The translations under genes were made by a program, and so were the position numbers. From NCBI GenBank assembly GCA_013180625.2, contig SNVD02013719.1, forward strand, positions 1-64,000: a stretch of 64,000 nucleotides of DNA, read 5' to 3'. Below, one piece after another: positions 19,574-30,544 of the stretch. Origin of the DNA: Boswellia sacra (taxonomy: Eukaryota; Streptophyta; Magnoliopsida; Sapindales; Burseraceae). The notes under the pieces were generated by a model. It had not been told where the DNA came from, did not search any database, and saw nothing but the letters and a program-made list of their open reading frames with translations. Numbering within the stretch: position 1 is the stretch's first letter; every line of letters starts with the position of its first letter.

Positions 19574-20218
19574 ATGGAGGGAACCTCAGCTCGTCGATTC
19601 CGAAATATTTGTGTATTTTGTGGATCTCAGCCTGGTAATGATATAGCTTTTTTAGAAGCAGCTCATAATCTTGGTAAGGTTCTAGCTGAGAGAAAACTTC
19701 ATTTAATTTATGGGGGAGGTAACCATGGGTTAATGGGGTGTGTGTCAACAACTGCATACTCAAGAGGAAGTCAAGTTTTAGGAATTATTCCTAAAGCTTT
19801 AGTTAACGTTGCTGGAAAAACAGTTGGAGAGGAATTACAGGTCTCATCCATGCATGAACGCATAGCTCGTATGATTGTAAATGCAGATGCCTTTATTGCT
19901 TTACCAGGAGGTTTTGGAACAATGGAAGAAATCTTTCAAGTTGTCTCTTGGGCCCAACTCAATATCCACCAGAAACCCATAGGTTTGTTGAATGTCAATA
20001 ATTTCTTTGATTGTTTATTGTGTTTTGTTAATCAAGCTGTGGAACAAAGATTTATCTCACAATCAGCACAACGGATCTTTGTCTCTGCCTCAACTGCTGA
20101 TGAACTAATTCATAAATTGCAAGCTTTTGTTTATGAACCTGACCCTGAAGCATCTCAAATTAATTGGTCAGTGGGAATGAGCAATGAGAGAAAATTGGAT
20201 CTGACACTTCGTTTGTAA
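19574..20218 (+). CDS. LOG-like: LONELY GUY (LOG)-type cytokinin-activating enzyme homologue
   Basis: 214 residues, complete, no introns. LOG enzymes release active cytokinin bases from riboside 5'-monophosphates by phosphoribohydrolysis in cytosol or nucleus. Family marks are in order: RNICVFCGS (10-18), LIYGGG (44-49), GLMG (52-55), GETVGE-like GKTVGEE (81-87), MHER (93-96) with the conserved Arg96, DAFIALPGG (105-113) and the signature PGGFGTMEE (111-119) with Glu119, WAQLNIHQKPIGLLN (126-140). The Lys expected after MHxR is Ile97. The tail departs from plant LOGs and ends NERKLDLTLRL, an LxLxLxL EAR-like motif. The ATG at 19574 is chosen over an upstream GTG because it gives the usual LOG N-terminus. 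Intron loss suggests capture from a spliced mRNA. The fold and family are certain; activity is not. Confidence 0.95.
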   Translation: MEGTSARRFRNICVFCGSQPGNDIAFLEAAHNLGKVLAERKLHLIYGGGNHGLMGCVSTTAYSRGSQVLGIIPKALVNVAGKTVGEELQVSSMHERIARMIVNADAFIALPGGFGTMEEIFQVVSWAQLNIHQKPIGLLNVNNFFDCLLCFVNQAVEQRFISQSAQRIFVSASTADELIHKLQAFVYEPDPEASQINWSVGMSNERKLDLTLRL

Positions 20219-20435
20219 CTTTTCTTACTTTTGGCTTTATTCACATTTCTCTTGAATAACTGAAGCTTCAGGTGATGTCTCTTATACTTTCTCCTTCTAC
20301 ATTTAAACATTGAGGACAATGTTTCACTCTGGTTGGGGGTAGATAGGAGGCATATGTTTTCCATTGCATTTCAAAAAAAAAAAAATCTATTGGTTTGAGA
20401 ATGACTGTGTAAAGAGTTCATTATCTCTTGAGACG

Positions 20436-20462
20436 CATTCTGGATCTATTAGATCCAGAATG
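20436..20462 (+). other. Perfect 12-bp inverted repeat (hairpin)
   Basis: Arms CATTCTGGATCT and AGATCCAGAATG are separated by ATT. The 5' arm overlaps 'gagacgcattct', a motif repeated at about 20491-20504 and, on minus, twice in Athila-2 (about 61467-61482, 61719-61735). Confidence 0.7.
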
Positions 20463-21460
20463 GCAGAGTAGGGAGTATAGTTTTGACCTCTTGAAACGCA
20501 TTCTAACTAGTTGATTTGTTTTTTTATTTTTGATTTGTATTTCATGCACTGCTGTTTATTGCATGTGTTCTCGGTAATTCTTGTCTAAATGGGTTTGTTT
20601 TTCTATCTAGGTATGATTTCAAAATTATTGGTTTGAGTCATCTTTTCTATTTAGGTTATCAAATAATGATTTCTGAAATTATTTTGAGCACAATGATAAG
20701 CCTTGTGGTAAGATGGATGATTCAATGTATATAGCCAAGAGAATTCTCATGTTTAAGTTCACATTTTTTTAATCTCACACATCTTTTGTGAGTGAGTGGA
20801 GAGGTTGAGAAAACAGCTTACGAACTTTCATTGATCCTTTGAATTGATTAATCCTTGTTTAGAATGTCATTACTCGAATTGAGCTAAGGGACGATTCAAG
20901 ATGAAATTTCAATTCTTGTGAAAAAAAAAAAAAGAAGAAAGAAAAAAAAAGAAGAAGAAGTCAGTTCGATTCAATAATGTCTTCATTCAATTTTTGAAGA
21001 TAGAAGTTTTATGAAGCAGTCTTTTCTCACCAAGCTGTATTTATTCACTCAAGATAAATGAAGTCCTAAAGGTAGCATGTTGCAAGAATGGTTTGATTCT
21101 AAACATTGGATTTTCCTATCTTTGGATCAATGTTAGTTGTCTGTCTGTCCTTAAATGTGACCTTTTCTTGTGTGTTTATTCTGTTTTCCAACTCCATGAG
21201 AGAAATCATAGCCTTTTTAAACAGTCATTCACCTGTGAGGATATGGAGTTGAGGCTTTTACATAGAGTAATTTTCAAGGCTATATGTTTTGCAGTTTGTG
21301 GTAAGAAGGTTTGGCTTGATTCACATGTGCTCAGTTTTGGAAGTTATGATTGAAATAACCTTTATAGCAATTGTGATCTTGAACTGACTTTTTGTTTGAA
21401 ATGCTGAAGTAGTTCTTCATGCTTCATTTACGCTTGAATTGCTAGGGACTAGCAATAAGC

Positions 21461-21473
21461 TGGCTGGGGATTG
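21461..21473 (+). other. Putative polypurine tract of Athila-1
   Basis: TGGCTGGGGATTG directly precedes the 3' LTR; only its middle is strictly purine. Confidence 0.5.
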
Positions 21474-22884
21474 TGATAAACGCATGAAAGTACACTCTTA
21501 AGCATAAATAATTAATGCTAATTGGACAGTATTATAAAGCTTTTATGATATTTTAGCATAATTATTTTGCTTATGCTTCTTTTACATTTGTTTCATTTCT
21601 TTTGCATTTTCTTTAGTCTTTATCTTGAAATAAAGTATTGTCCTTAAATTGTGATTAATGGAAATCATTTTTTCAGGTTTAATAAAATGGACACAACTCT
21701 CAATCTATAGATCAAAATGGAGAGATTATTGAACCTGGAGCAACATGTCTCAATTTTACACAAAGTTGAAGAACAATCAAAAGCCCAAATCCAACATTTG
21801 ATGGGCCGAAATTGAGACACAACAAAACCAAATTGTAGTTGTTTCTCAGCCCGACCCATGTCCAGTATTTGGGCCATATCTCAGAGAATACTTGTCCAAA
21901 TTGCATGAATCTAGTGGCCCTGGAAAGCTGAGACAAAATGCTACAACTTTCATGTTTTCCACAAAGCCCAATTCGGTCCATTTGGTGGTCAAAAAACAGC
22001 TGCAAGTTGGTAGCCGACATTGTGAAAAAATTGCTGGAGGTTTGGTGTAATAGTTCCATTTCATCACCTATTTAAGGACAACTTGAGGAATTGAATGGGG
22101 AGAGAAAAAATCATTTGAGTTCACATTTTATCATTGTATATTGCAATTCTCTCTTGTATTTTCTCTTTAGAAATGATAAGAATGAATTGTAACTTAGGCT
22201 AGAACTCTTGGTAAGGCTAGAGATGAACTTGTTTGTATAGTTTATCTATTTCTCCACTTTCATTCTACCTCAAAGGCTATAAAGATTTTATGTTTGTTTA
22301 TGTGTTAAACTCTTTCTCATCTTGTGATTTCTTTTTAATCCAGAAATTATAATTCTCAATTTCATATAAATTCAGTCATGCTTTCTTTATGTGATTCATG
22401 TTGAATTATAATTGTTACTGGTAGTTTCGTTTTATGAGTTAATCCTTTACTACAATATTGTCATGTGATATATTGTCGCTCTTGGATAACTTGTAAGGAT
22501 GAATGTTGTTGGTAAATATTGCTTGTAAAGAGTTTATGCATATCAAATACATGTGTTTATCATTTATGCTATACTATACATATTTTCCGATTGATTGTTT
22601 GGGATGTGAAACTTTCAATTGAGTTATAATTATTAAATCAAAGTGGGGATTAGATTTACAAAACATATAAGTGATTCTCGATGCCTTACTTCTTAATTAC
22701 CATCGATTGTTTCCAATTATTAAACATTGTATTTTCTTTAGAACCAATCACTTCAAAGTTAAATTTTATATCTTTATTATCTTTTATATTTTTGTTTTAC
22801 TAACCTCTTTTATCAAAGGCCTCCTTGTGGATTCGACACCTCAACGTATACTACAATAACCGCGGTATATTTTGGGCGTAATCA
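21474..22884 (+). repeat. Athila-1 3' LTR
   Basis: Same length and termini as the 5' LTR, with no length difference and about 16 substitutions counted by eye. TATA-like box at 22069-22075. Confidence 0.95.
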
Positions 22885-22974
22885 CTAGTTTTTATAGAAA
22901 TTCATGGATCACAAATTGAAGTTGAATTAAAAAAGTTACGTGCAATCAAACAGATGAAGGTTAGAAGGGGTTAC
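22885..22974 (+). repeat. Inverted element F, right remnant
   Basis: It starts with the CTAGT duplication and continues the inverted LTR interrupted at 10781 ('ctagtttttatagaaattc'). It is cut off by the start of element C. Confidence 0.65.
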
Positions 22975-25097
22975 TATTAATAGGGCTTTCATCCCACGAA
23001 AGTGTTTTCAATTATGACACTGTGTCAAAGACTCTTTTGAGGCTTAAGGGAATACAAACAAGCCATAGACACATCTGAAGAATGGAGTTGACACGTAATT
23101 ATTCAATTAGGAATGAATAAGAGCAATCTGATCCCCTGCTTAAGGACCTAAACTACCCTCATTCCTTCAGAGATGGGTTCGAGAAGTTAGGTATGAATCT
23201 TTCAACCCTCCCGAATCAAGATCCAACCTCTACTAGGAAATACTAAATAATCACATCTCATGCTATTACTTAGTCCACTTAGTGTTGTTCATTTTATACA
23301 CACAATTCCATTTTATTTTAGTTAGTCATGTAAGATGATTATTCAATCAATGGCAATATATAAACATCCAAAGAAAGAGGGAGGAGAATGGATTACATTT
23401 TCTTTTAAACATAGGGGAATGAGAAGAGGATTACATCCTTTATTTTTCAGTAAAAAATAATAAAAAATATTCCTTACATTCATAGAAATTTGAAACTTTA
23501 ATAGATGATGAATTCCTAACTATCATATGTGAGTCTACTCAACGTCTACTAAGCTTCTTATATGCATTAAGTCATTCATTCTAGTGATGGTCCCTCACCA
23601 TCAATATGAATCCACCATCACTTCATGGCACCACAATTACACTTCTATAATACAAACATTCACACATTATAAATCATACAAAGCCATAATCTAATATGAT
23701 GGCATTCTAGCCTAAATTTGATAAATTATATAATGGCAATTCTACCTATTGCTATTCTAGCATTATTTATATTAATTCATGGCATTTCTAACCTAAGCAT
23801 GGCATTCCTGGTATATTCTAGCCTAATTCAAGCATCAAACATCAAACAAGTTGTTCAAGGACAAAATGGTAATTCTTACCTACTCTATGCTTTTTTTTTT
23901 TTGGAAAAGTTACTTAGTAATATAGATCCAAAAAATTATAATGTACAAAAATCTGAGGGGCATACCCCAAGAATTATAACTAGGACGTAAAGTCCAAGAT
24001 AAAAAAATAACAGCTACAAGCGGCAAAAAAACAAAGCAAAGATCACAAATGGCCTTACCTACTCTATGCTATTTCCTAGCATTCATCCAAGCAAATAAGT
24101 TCTCCTAGCATGATTCTAAACATGTGCTCCTAGGCAAGTTTCTAAGCATTCGCGGAGAAATTAAACTCCTAAACTTGTTTCTAATAAAGGAGGGATAGTG
24201 GACTTGCCTTGGCATGCTCACCAATCTTGTAAAACAAATAAGGGTTAGAACAATTCATAATAACCCTAGCATCCTTCTAAGCATAAAATTATATCCTTAT
24301 CATGCTTATTCTAAGCATACATAAAACTTAATCATGCTTAGTTCTAAGCAAGAAAATAAAAAAGAAAGAAGCACGGAAGAGAGAATTTTGCTCTCAAGAC
24401 GTACCCTTTCAAATTTAGAGCACTAGAACACCCCAAAATTTTAACTACAAAAGACTTCTCAAATTCCCAAGCATGTCTTCAAGAGAAAGAAGAGAATTAT
24501 CAAAATTCAATGTCTCTTGCAAAATTAGAGGAGGGGTGAAGTTGAAAAAGGAAAAAACAAATTAAAAAATGAAGGTTTATGATGAAATTTTTCAAAAATA
24601 CACCATGAACGGCCGGGCAGCCATTTTCAAACAGCCAGCTAGCTATTTGATAGCCAGCCAGCCATCACCTAATAGCCATGCAGCTATTCTAGATAGTTGA
24701 CGGTTGATAGATGCGTGACTGTTCTAGAAAGTCTATGACTGTTTGATAGCCAACTAGCCATTATCTTTTCGACCCCTTCCTATTTTGCCATCCTTCAATG
24801 CAGTTCCTTCAGACCTTTGCCCATTCAAACACATAATGTTTCAAATTCAACTCTGATTCATGATCCATAAATTTATATGCAAATTAGACATTCGGAGCTT
24901 CATAACGGTGTATGAGTCATCAACAGATTCTTCATGGATTAATTTTTGTGATTTTTTGAAGTCATATGTCAATTTTTGATACGTTTTATCAATTCCCTCT
25001 GACCTTTCCTTCCCGGGCCCCAATGGTATTTTGGCCATTTCTTTGCTAGACATTCATCTTCATTCCTTCATCGAGCCTCAGTAATTCAGTGTCTATA
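22975..25097 (-). repeat. Element C 3' LTR
   Basis: Homologue of the A and D LTRs, enlarged by a LINE-type insertion (23892-24053) and extra sequence near 23470-23600. The start is diverged (TATTAATAGGGC versus TATGAACGGGGC). The end is 'cagtgtctata', followed by the pyrimidine tract 'gcttatcccctac'. Confidence 0.7.
23892..24053 (-). mobile_element. 5'-truncated LINE-type 3' end
   Basis: A 162-bp insertion begins with a T11 run on plus (poly-A tail on minus) and is flanked by perfect 17-bp direct repeats cttacctactctatgct (23875-23891, 24054-24070). The body contains 'ggggcataccccaag', which resembles the stem near the 3' end of plant L1 elements or SINEs. Duplication length and tail fit target-primed reverse transcription. 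Confidence 0.8.
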
Positions 25098-26034
25098 GCT
25101 TATCCCCTACTTTAGAGAGGTTCGTGAGGCACAAAAGTTGACAAAGTACTCTTACTTTGCCTTTCTTTCTTCCCGCTCGACATCTTTGTCTTCATTCCTA
25201 TTCTATCAAACTTTCTCATCGTCTCTCCCTCTTCTTCTGTACTTACAAAAGGGTGCACTCACTCGAGTGCTGAAGCGCCCATTCTAAGGTAGATGTGCCC
25301 ATCTAAGGGCTAATGTGCCCATCTACGAGCGAATGCGCCCGTTCAAGGGCTAACGTGCCCATTGAAAGGCTAGAAAGCATCCTTATGATTCTATGATTAA
25401 ACACTCTTCAGTTCACCTAGTTCTTAGGGTTTCTAACACTCTTTAATGCACCTACTTCTTAGGGTTTGGTAGCACTGCACTTATTTTAGGGGCTTCAAAT
25501 ACTCTTAAGTGCACCTCATTTTTTAGGGTTTTCGACAATCTTTAGTGTACCTCTTCTTAGGGCTTGTGCCAATTCTAAGGGCTTAAAACACTTTTAAGTG
25601 CACCTACTTCTAAGGGTTTTCAACACTCTTCAGTACGTCTCTTCTTAGGGCTTGTTCCTATTCTAAGGGCATAAAACACTCTTAAGTGCACCTACCTATT
25701 AGGGTTTCCTTCTAAAGCATATCCTACTAGAAAAATATCTATCATGCACTGCTTCACGGTCTTTAGACCTTCTCATTCTTCGTGACTTCAGCTAAGTATC
25801 CTTCACACTTCTATGATTTCTTTAGAATTTGCATTTGTTGGGTTTCATGCCCATCTTCTAAGTATTCTACAAGCTTCTTTGATCTGATCTAGACTTCGTA
25901 TTGAATGGGTTTCATACCCAAGTGTTGTCGCTTCTATTCGTGATTCCTTCTAATCCACTAGGGAAATGCATCGTGTTTTGACATTTTTCATTCTTGACTT
26001 CTTTTCGTGTGTCATTGCTTTTCATTAGGGGTCT
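25098..26034. repeat. Short-repeat field of element C
   Basis: Same 'gtgcccatctaaggg' and 'aacactcttcagtgcacct' units as in A and D. No gene. The GGTCT at 26030-26034 is the left target duplication of the tandem LTR array. Confidence 0.65.
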
Positions 26035-28025
26035 TGTAACGCCCCAAAACCAAAATACAAATATGCTTGGAAATTACTAACAATAAACCTCTAAACAAAA
26101 ATTTCAATAAGTCTTCTTATTGCATATTTTCAAAAACGAAATAAAGCCTCGACATCAACCATCAAGCCCAACCACTCTTCCGCTATGCTACTCTAATAAA
26201 ATGTTGGAGACGAGGGGTAAGCCGTCAACTCGGTAAGTAAAATCATACACAACCATTGAGTATCTTAAAACAATTATAAAAACATCATATAATTCATAGT
26301 TTAATACTTCATTTCCAAAAATCATATCTTAACAAAAACATAGTCATAAGCATTTGTAACATTTAAGATCAAAGAAATCATTCACAATCGTTAAAGAAAA
26401 AAAAAATTATCGACTCATGTCACATAGTGTCACCCCTAATCCCGGTGACCCGGCCTAGAAATATGTCACCTGTATCCCGGTGACCGGGCCCAAAAATATG
26501 TCACCTGTAATCCCGGTGACCCGGCCCAAAAGTCATGTGCACACTAATACCACAGATGGGTTTAGAATTCATAACAGTATTCAGATACTATGAACAATGA
26601 GTCAAAACATTCAAAAACCATTGCAAATAACACGATACTCAAAGTACATATACTAATAACTTTTCGTAGATAATAATAAGTTCGTTAAAATATCAAGCTT
26701 CTAAAAAAAATCAAAAGAAAAGGATTAATAAATATTCTGATTTCGTAAAAATAGTTTGTTAAAAGTTCCTTTCACTCAAACGGTTTTTAACATAAAAACG
26801 GTTTTTGAGAATCAATTTAAAAGATTTGCTAAAACTCTAATTCCATGATTTATATTTTAAAACAGAAAATAATTAATATAATATGACATAAAAATATTTT
26901 CTAATATATCAATATATTCATTAAGAACACGTTACACTTTAATCACAGTACATGTATTATGTTACTTACCTTGACCAATCCAAAAAGAGAAATATCCTAG
27001 CTCCTACTCATCCAATGGTTGTCCTAAGACATAACCAGAAAACATTTTGACAAAGTCATAAACTCAACACCTCATATGTTTTACAAAATTCCCTTAAAAT
27101 TTCCTAAACAAACCGTTCTGCCTAAGTCTCATTCCCTGAACAGAGGTGATTCCAGAAATGTTAGAAATTTAAGTCTTAATCTAATTAACCTAGGATTTTG
27201 CAGAGGCGAACTAGACAGACAAAATATTCAACTAAAAATTTTTCAAAGCAAGTTACATTTAGAAACTATTTTTACATGATTTTCGTTTTCTTCCAGAAAA
27301 TTCTGTCAAGAATTTTTAGATTAAGACGTTTCAAATTCAAAATTTCATAAAAAATATTCTACAGGTTTAAGAATCCTGAACATTTACAGAAACATATATA
27401 TCATCTTTAGAAATCAGCATATAAAATTTGAGAAATTTTTTATTCCTCTAGCATATTAGAAAAATTTTTGAAATTCATAATATCCAGAAACCGTAGTATT
27501 TTCTAGAATTTCAATAGAAAGTCCAAAAATTCATAATAAATTGAAATATTGATCTTTTTTTTTTTTGTGAAATAAAATTGTACACCTTCCTATTTATGTC
27601 TATAATGACATATGAAATGACCAGATTGAAACTCGATTTTTAAGGCTCTTCATAAATTCAAAAATCTTAAATTGTTCCTTAAATCTATGCAAAAATCTTA
27701 GTATAAATCTAGGCAAAAATAATTTCTAGTAAATAGTCATTGTATCAAACTAAGGAGAATATGATCTTACCATGAAATTCTCTGAGCTTCAAAGCCTCCA
27801 CCTAGCTTTTATGTTTAAAACCCTAATTGCGACGTTATAATAATGTTTTTATATACTAGATAAGGTCAAAGTATTTCAAAAGAGATAAAACTCAACCACT
27901 ATTAATCTCTTCCAATTTAAATCTAATTAAAACTCTTTTATTATTATTATTATTATTATCATTATCCTTGACTAACTCCTATAATAACTTATATAGCCCT
28001 ATCAAAAAAAATTATGGTCGTTAGA
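26035..28025 (-). repeat. Array LTR 1
   Basis: 1991 bp. Contains three ~34-bp subrepeats with 'gtcacc...cccggtgacc' at about 26427-26530. The right end has mutated to gttaga. Confidence 0.8.
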
Positions 28026-28293
28026 TTCTCCCATCCTTAACAAAATTTCATCCTCGAAATTTGATGCATATCTCGACTTCCTTGGTCTTGAGTCTTTTGG
28101 CTTCTTTGCTTGACTATTGTCTACCTGATTACAAGTGTTAAAGTCTCTCCTCTTTAGGCAATCCTTAATCATGAGTCCCAATGTTTTAGGTTTCTAAGAT
28201 CTAAAGAAAACTTATCATCTTCGATCTAAGTCGCTACTTCTATCGGCATTTTATAGTCTACAGAATCTTATACCTAAGCTCTGATACCATAAC
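28026..28293 (-). other. Array internal region 1
   Basis: 268 bp: polypurine tract on the left, primer site 'gctctgataccat' (plus-strand view) on the right. No ORF. Confidence 0.8.
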
Positions 28294-30277
28294 TGCAATG
28301 CCCCAGAACCAAAATACAAATATGAATGGAAATTACTAACAATAAACCTCTAAACAAAAACTTCAATAAGTCTTCTTATTGCATATTTCCAAAAACAAAA
28401 TAAAGCCTCGACATCAACCATCAAGCCCAACCACTCTTCCGCTGCGCTACTCTGATAAAATGTTGGAGACGAGGGGTGAGCCGTCAACTCGGTAAGTAAA
28501 ATCATACACAACCATTTGGTATCTTAAAATAATTATAAAAACATCATATAATTCCTAGTTTAATACTTCATTTCCAAAAATCATATCTTAACAAAAACAT
28601 AGTCATAAGCATTTGTAACATTTAAGATCAAAGAAATCATTCACAATCGTTAAATATAAAAAAAAAAATTTATCGACTCATTCACATATTGTCGCCCGTA
28701 ATCCCGGTGACCCGGCCCAGAAATATGTCACCTGTATTCCCGGTGACCCGGCCCAAAAATATGTCACCTGTAATCCCGGTGACCCACCTAGCCTAAAAGT
28801 CGTGTGCACACTAATACCACAGTTGGGTTTAGAATTCATAACAGTATTTAGATACTATGAACAATGAGTCAAAACATTCAAAAACCATTGCAAATAACAC
28901 GATACTCAAAGTACATATACTAATAACTTTTCGTAGATAATAAGAAGTTCTCAGAATATCAAGCTTCTAAAAAAAAAGTCAAGAAAAGGATTAATAAATA
29001 TGCTGATTTCGTAAAAATAGTTTGTTAAAAGTTCCTTTCACTCAAAAAGTTTTTAACATAAAAACGGTTTTTGAGAATCAATTTAAAGATTTGCTAAAAC
29101 TCTAATTTCGTGATTTATATATTAAAACAGAAAATAATTAATATAATATGACATAAAAATATTTTCTAATATATCAATATATTCATTAAGAGCACGTTAC
29201 ACTTTAATCACAGTACATGTATTATGTTACTTACCTTGATCGATCCAAAAAGAGAAATATCCAAGCTCCTACTCATCCAATTGTTGTCCTAAGACATAAC
29301 CAGATAACATTTTGACAAAGTCATAAACTCAACACCTCATATGTTCTACAAAATTCTCTCAAAATTTTTCAAACAAACCGTTCTGCCTAAGTCTCATTCC
29401 CTGCACAGAGGTGACTCCAGAAATTTTAGAAATTTATGTCCTAATCCTATTAACCTAGGATTTTGCAGAGGCAAATTAGACACATATATTCAACTCAAAA
29501 TTTTTCAAAGCATGTTACCTTCAGAAACTATTTTTAGATGATTTTCGTTTTCTTGCAGTAAATTCTGTCCAGAATTTTCAGATTAAGATGTTTCAAATTC
29601 AAAATTTCATAAAAAATATTATACAGGTTTTAAAGTCCTGAAAATTTACAAATAAATATATATCATCTTCAGAAATCAGCATATAAAATTTGAGAAATTT
29701 TTTATTCCTCTAGCATATTAAAAAAATTTTTGAAATTCGTAATATCCAGAAACCATAGTATTTTCCAAGATTTCAATAGAAAGTTAACAAATTCATAATA
29801 AATTGAAATATTGATCTTTTTTTGTCAAATAAAATTGTGCACCTTCCTGTTTGTGTCTATAATGACATATAAAAAGACCAGATTGAAAATCGATTTTTAA
29901 GGCTCTTAATAAATTCAAAAATCTTAAATTGTTCCTTAAACCTATGCAAAAATCTTAATATAAATCAAGGCAAAAATAATTTATAGTAAATAGTCATTGT
30001 ATCAAACTAAGAATAATATGATCTTACCTTGAAATTCTATGAGTTTCAAAGCCTCCACCTAACTTTTATGTTTAAAACCCTAATTGTGATCTCATAATAA
30101 GTTTATATACACTAGATAAGGTGAAAGTATTTCAAAAGAGGTAAAACTCAACCACTATTAATCTCTTCCAATTTAAATCTAATTAGAACTCTTTTTTTGT
30201 TATTATTATTATCGTTATCCTTGAATAACTCCTATAATGACTTATATAGCCCTATAAAAAAAATTACGGTTGTTACA
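28294..30277 (-). repeat. Array LTR 2
   Basis: 1984 bp; left end mutated to TGCAATGCCCC. gtcacc subrepeats at about 28687-28800. Confidence 0.8.
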
Positions 30278-30544
30278 TTCTCCCCCCCTTAACAAAATTT
30301 CGTCCTCAAAATCTGATGCATATCTCAACTTCCTTAGCCTTGAGTCTTTGGCTTCTTTGCTTGACTATTGTCTACCTAATTACAAGTGTTAAAGTCTCTC
30401 CTCTTTAGGCAATCCTTAATCATGAGTCCCAATGTTCTAGGTTTCTAAGATCTAAAGAAAACTTATCATCTTTGATATAAGTCACTACTTCTATTGACAT
30501 TTTATAGTCTACAGAATCATATACCTAAGCTCTGATACCATAAC
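30278..30544 (-). other. Array internal region 2
   Basis: 267 bp; 'ttctccccccctta' at the left and 'gctctgataccataac' at the right. Confidence 0.8.

Larger units (their letters stand above)
20219..21473 (+). other. 3' non-coding region of Athila-1
   Basis: It contains 'ttgaggacaatgttt' and 'ggttgggggtagata' (20311-20347), a purine-rich signature common in Athila 3' regions and present in Athila-2 (about 60660-60700 minus). It also has a poly-A run (20371), a perfect hairpin, two 'ttga(g/a)acgcattct' motifs and an A/G-rich tract (20920-20960). The frame at 21093-21353 has no recognised similarity and I do not call it a gene. Confidence 0.7.
10782..22884 (+). mobile_element. Athila-1: near-complete Ty3/gypsy Athila element with cargo
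   Basis: The 1411-bp LTRs (10782-12192, 21474-22884) start TGATAAACG and end CGTAATCA, flanked by a perfect CTAGT duplication (10777-10781, 22885-22889). A tRNA-Asp primer site, a single-frame gag-pol with two nonsense codons, and a purine-rich tract before the right LTR complete the structure. Between pol and the 3' LTR lie two extra sense ORFs: a virus-like nucleic-acid-binding protein and a LOG enzyme homologue. I count about 16 LTR differences (~1%), so the insertion is young. Confidence 0.95.

Noticed and set aside
19574..20218. LOG gene as an ordinary host gene hit by a transposon
   Set aside because: It lies inside the element between pol and the 3' LTR with intact outer target duplications, has no introns, and recurs at the same place in Athila-2.
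21093..21353. 86-codon frame in the 3' region of Athila-1 as a third cargo gene
   Set aside because: No counterpart frame in Athila-2 and no recognisable motif; likely chance.
26427..26530. gtcacc repeats as a CRISPR-like array
   Set aside because: Plant DNA, only three ~34-bp units with no unique spacers, located inside an LTR.
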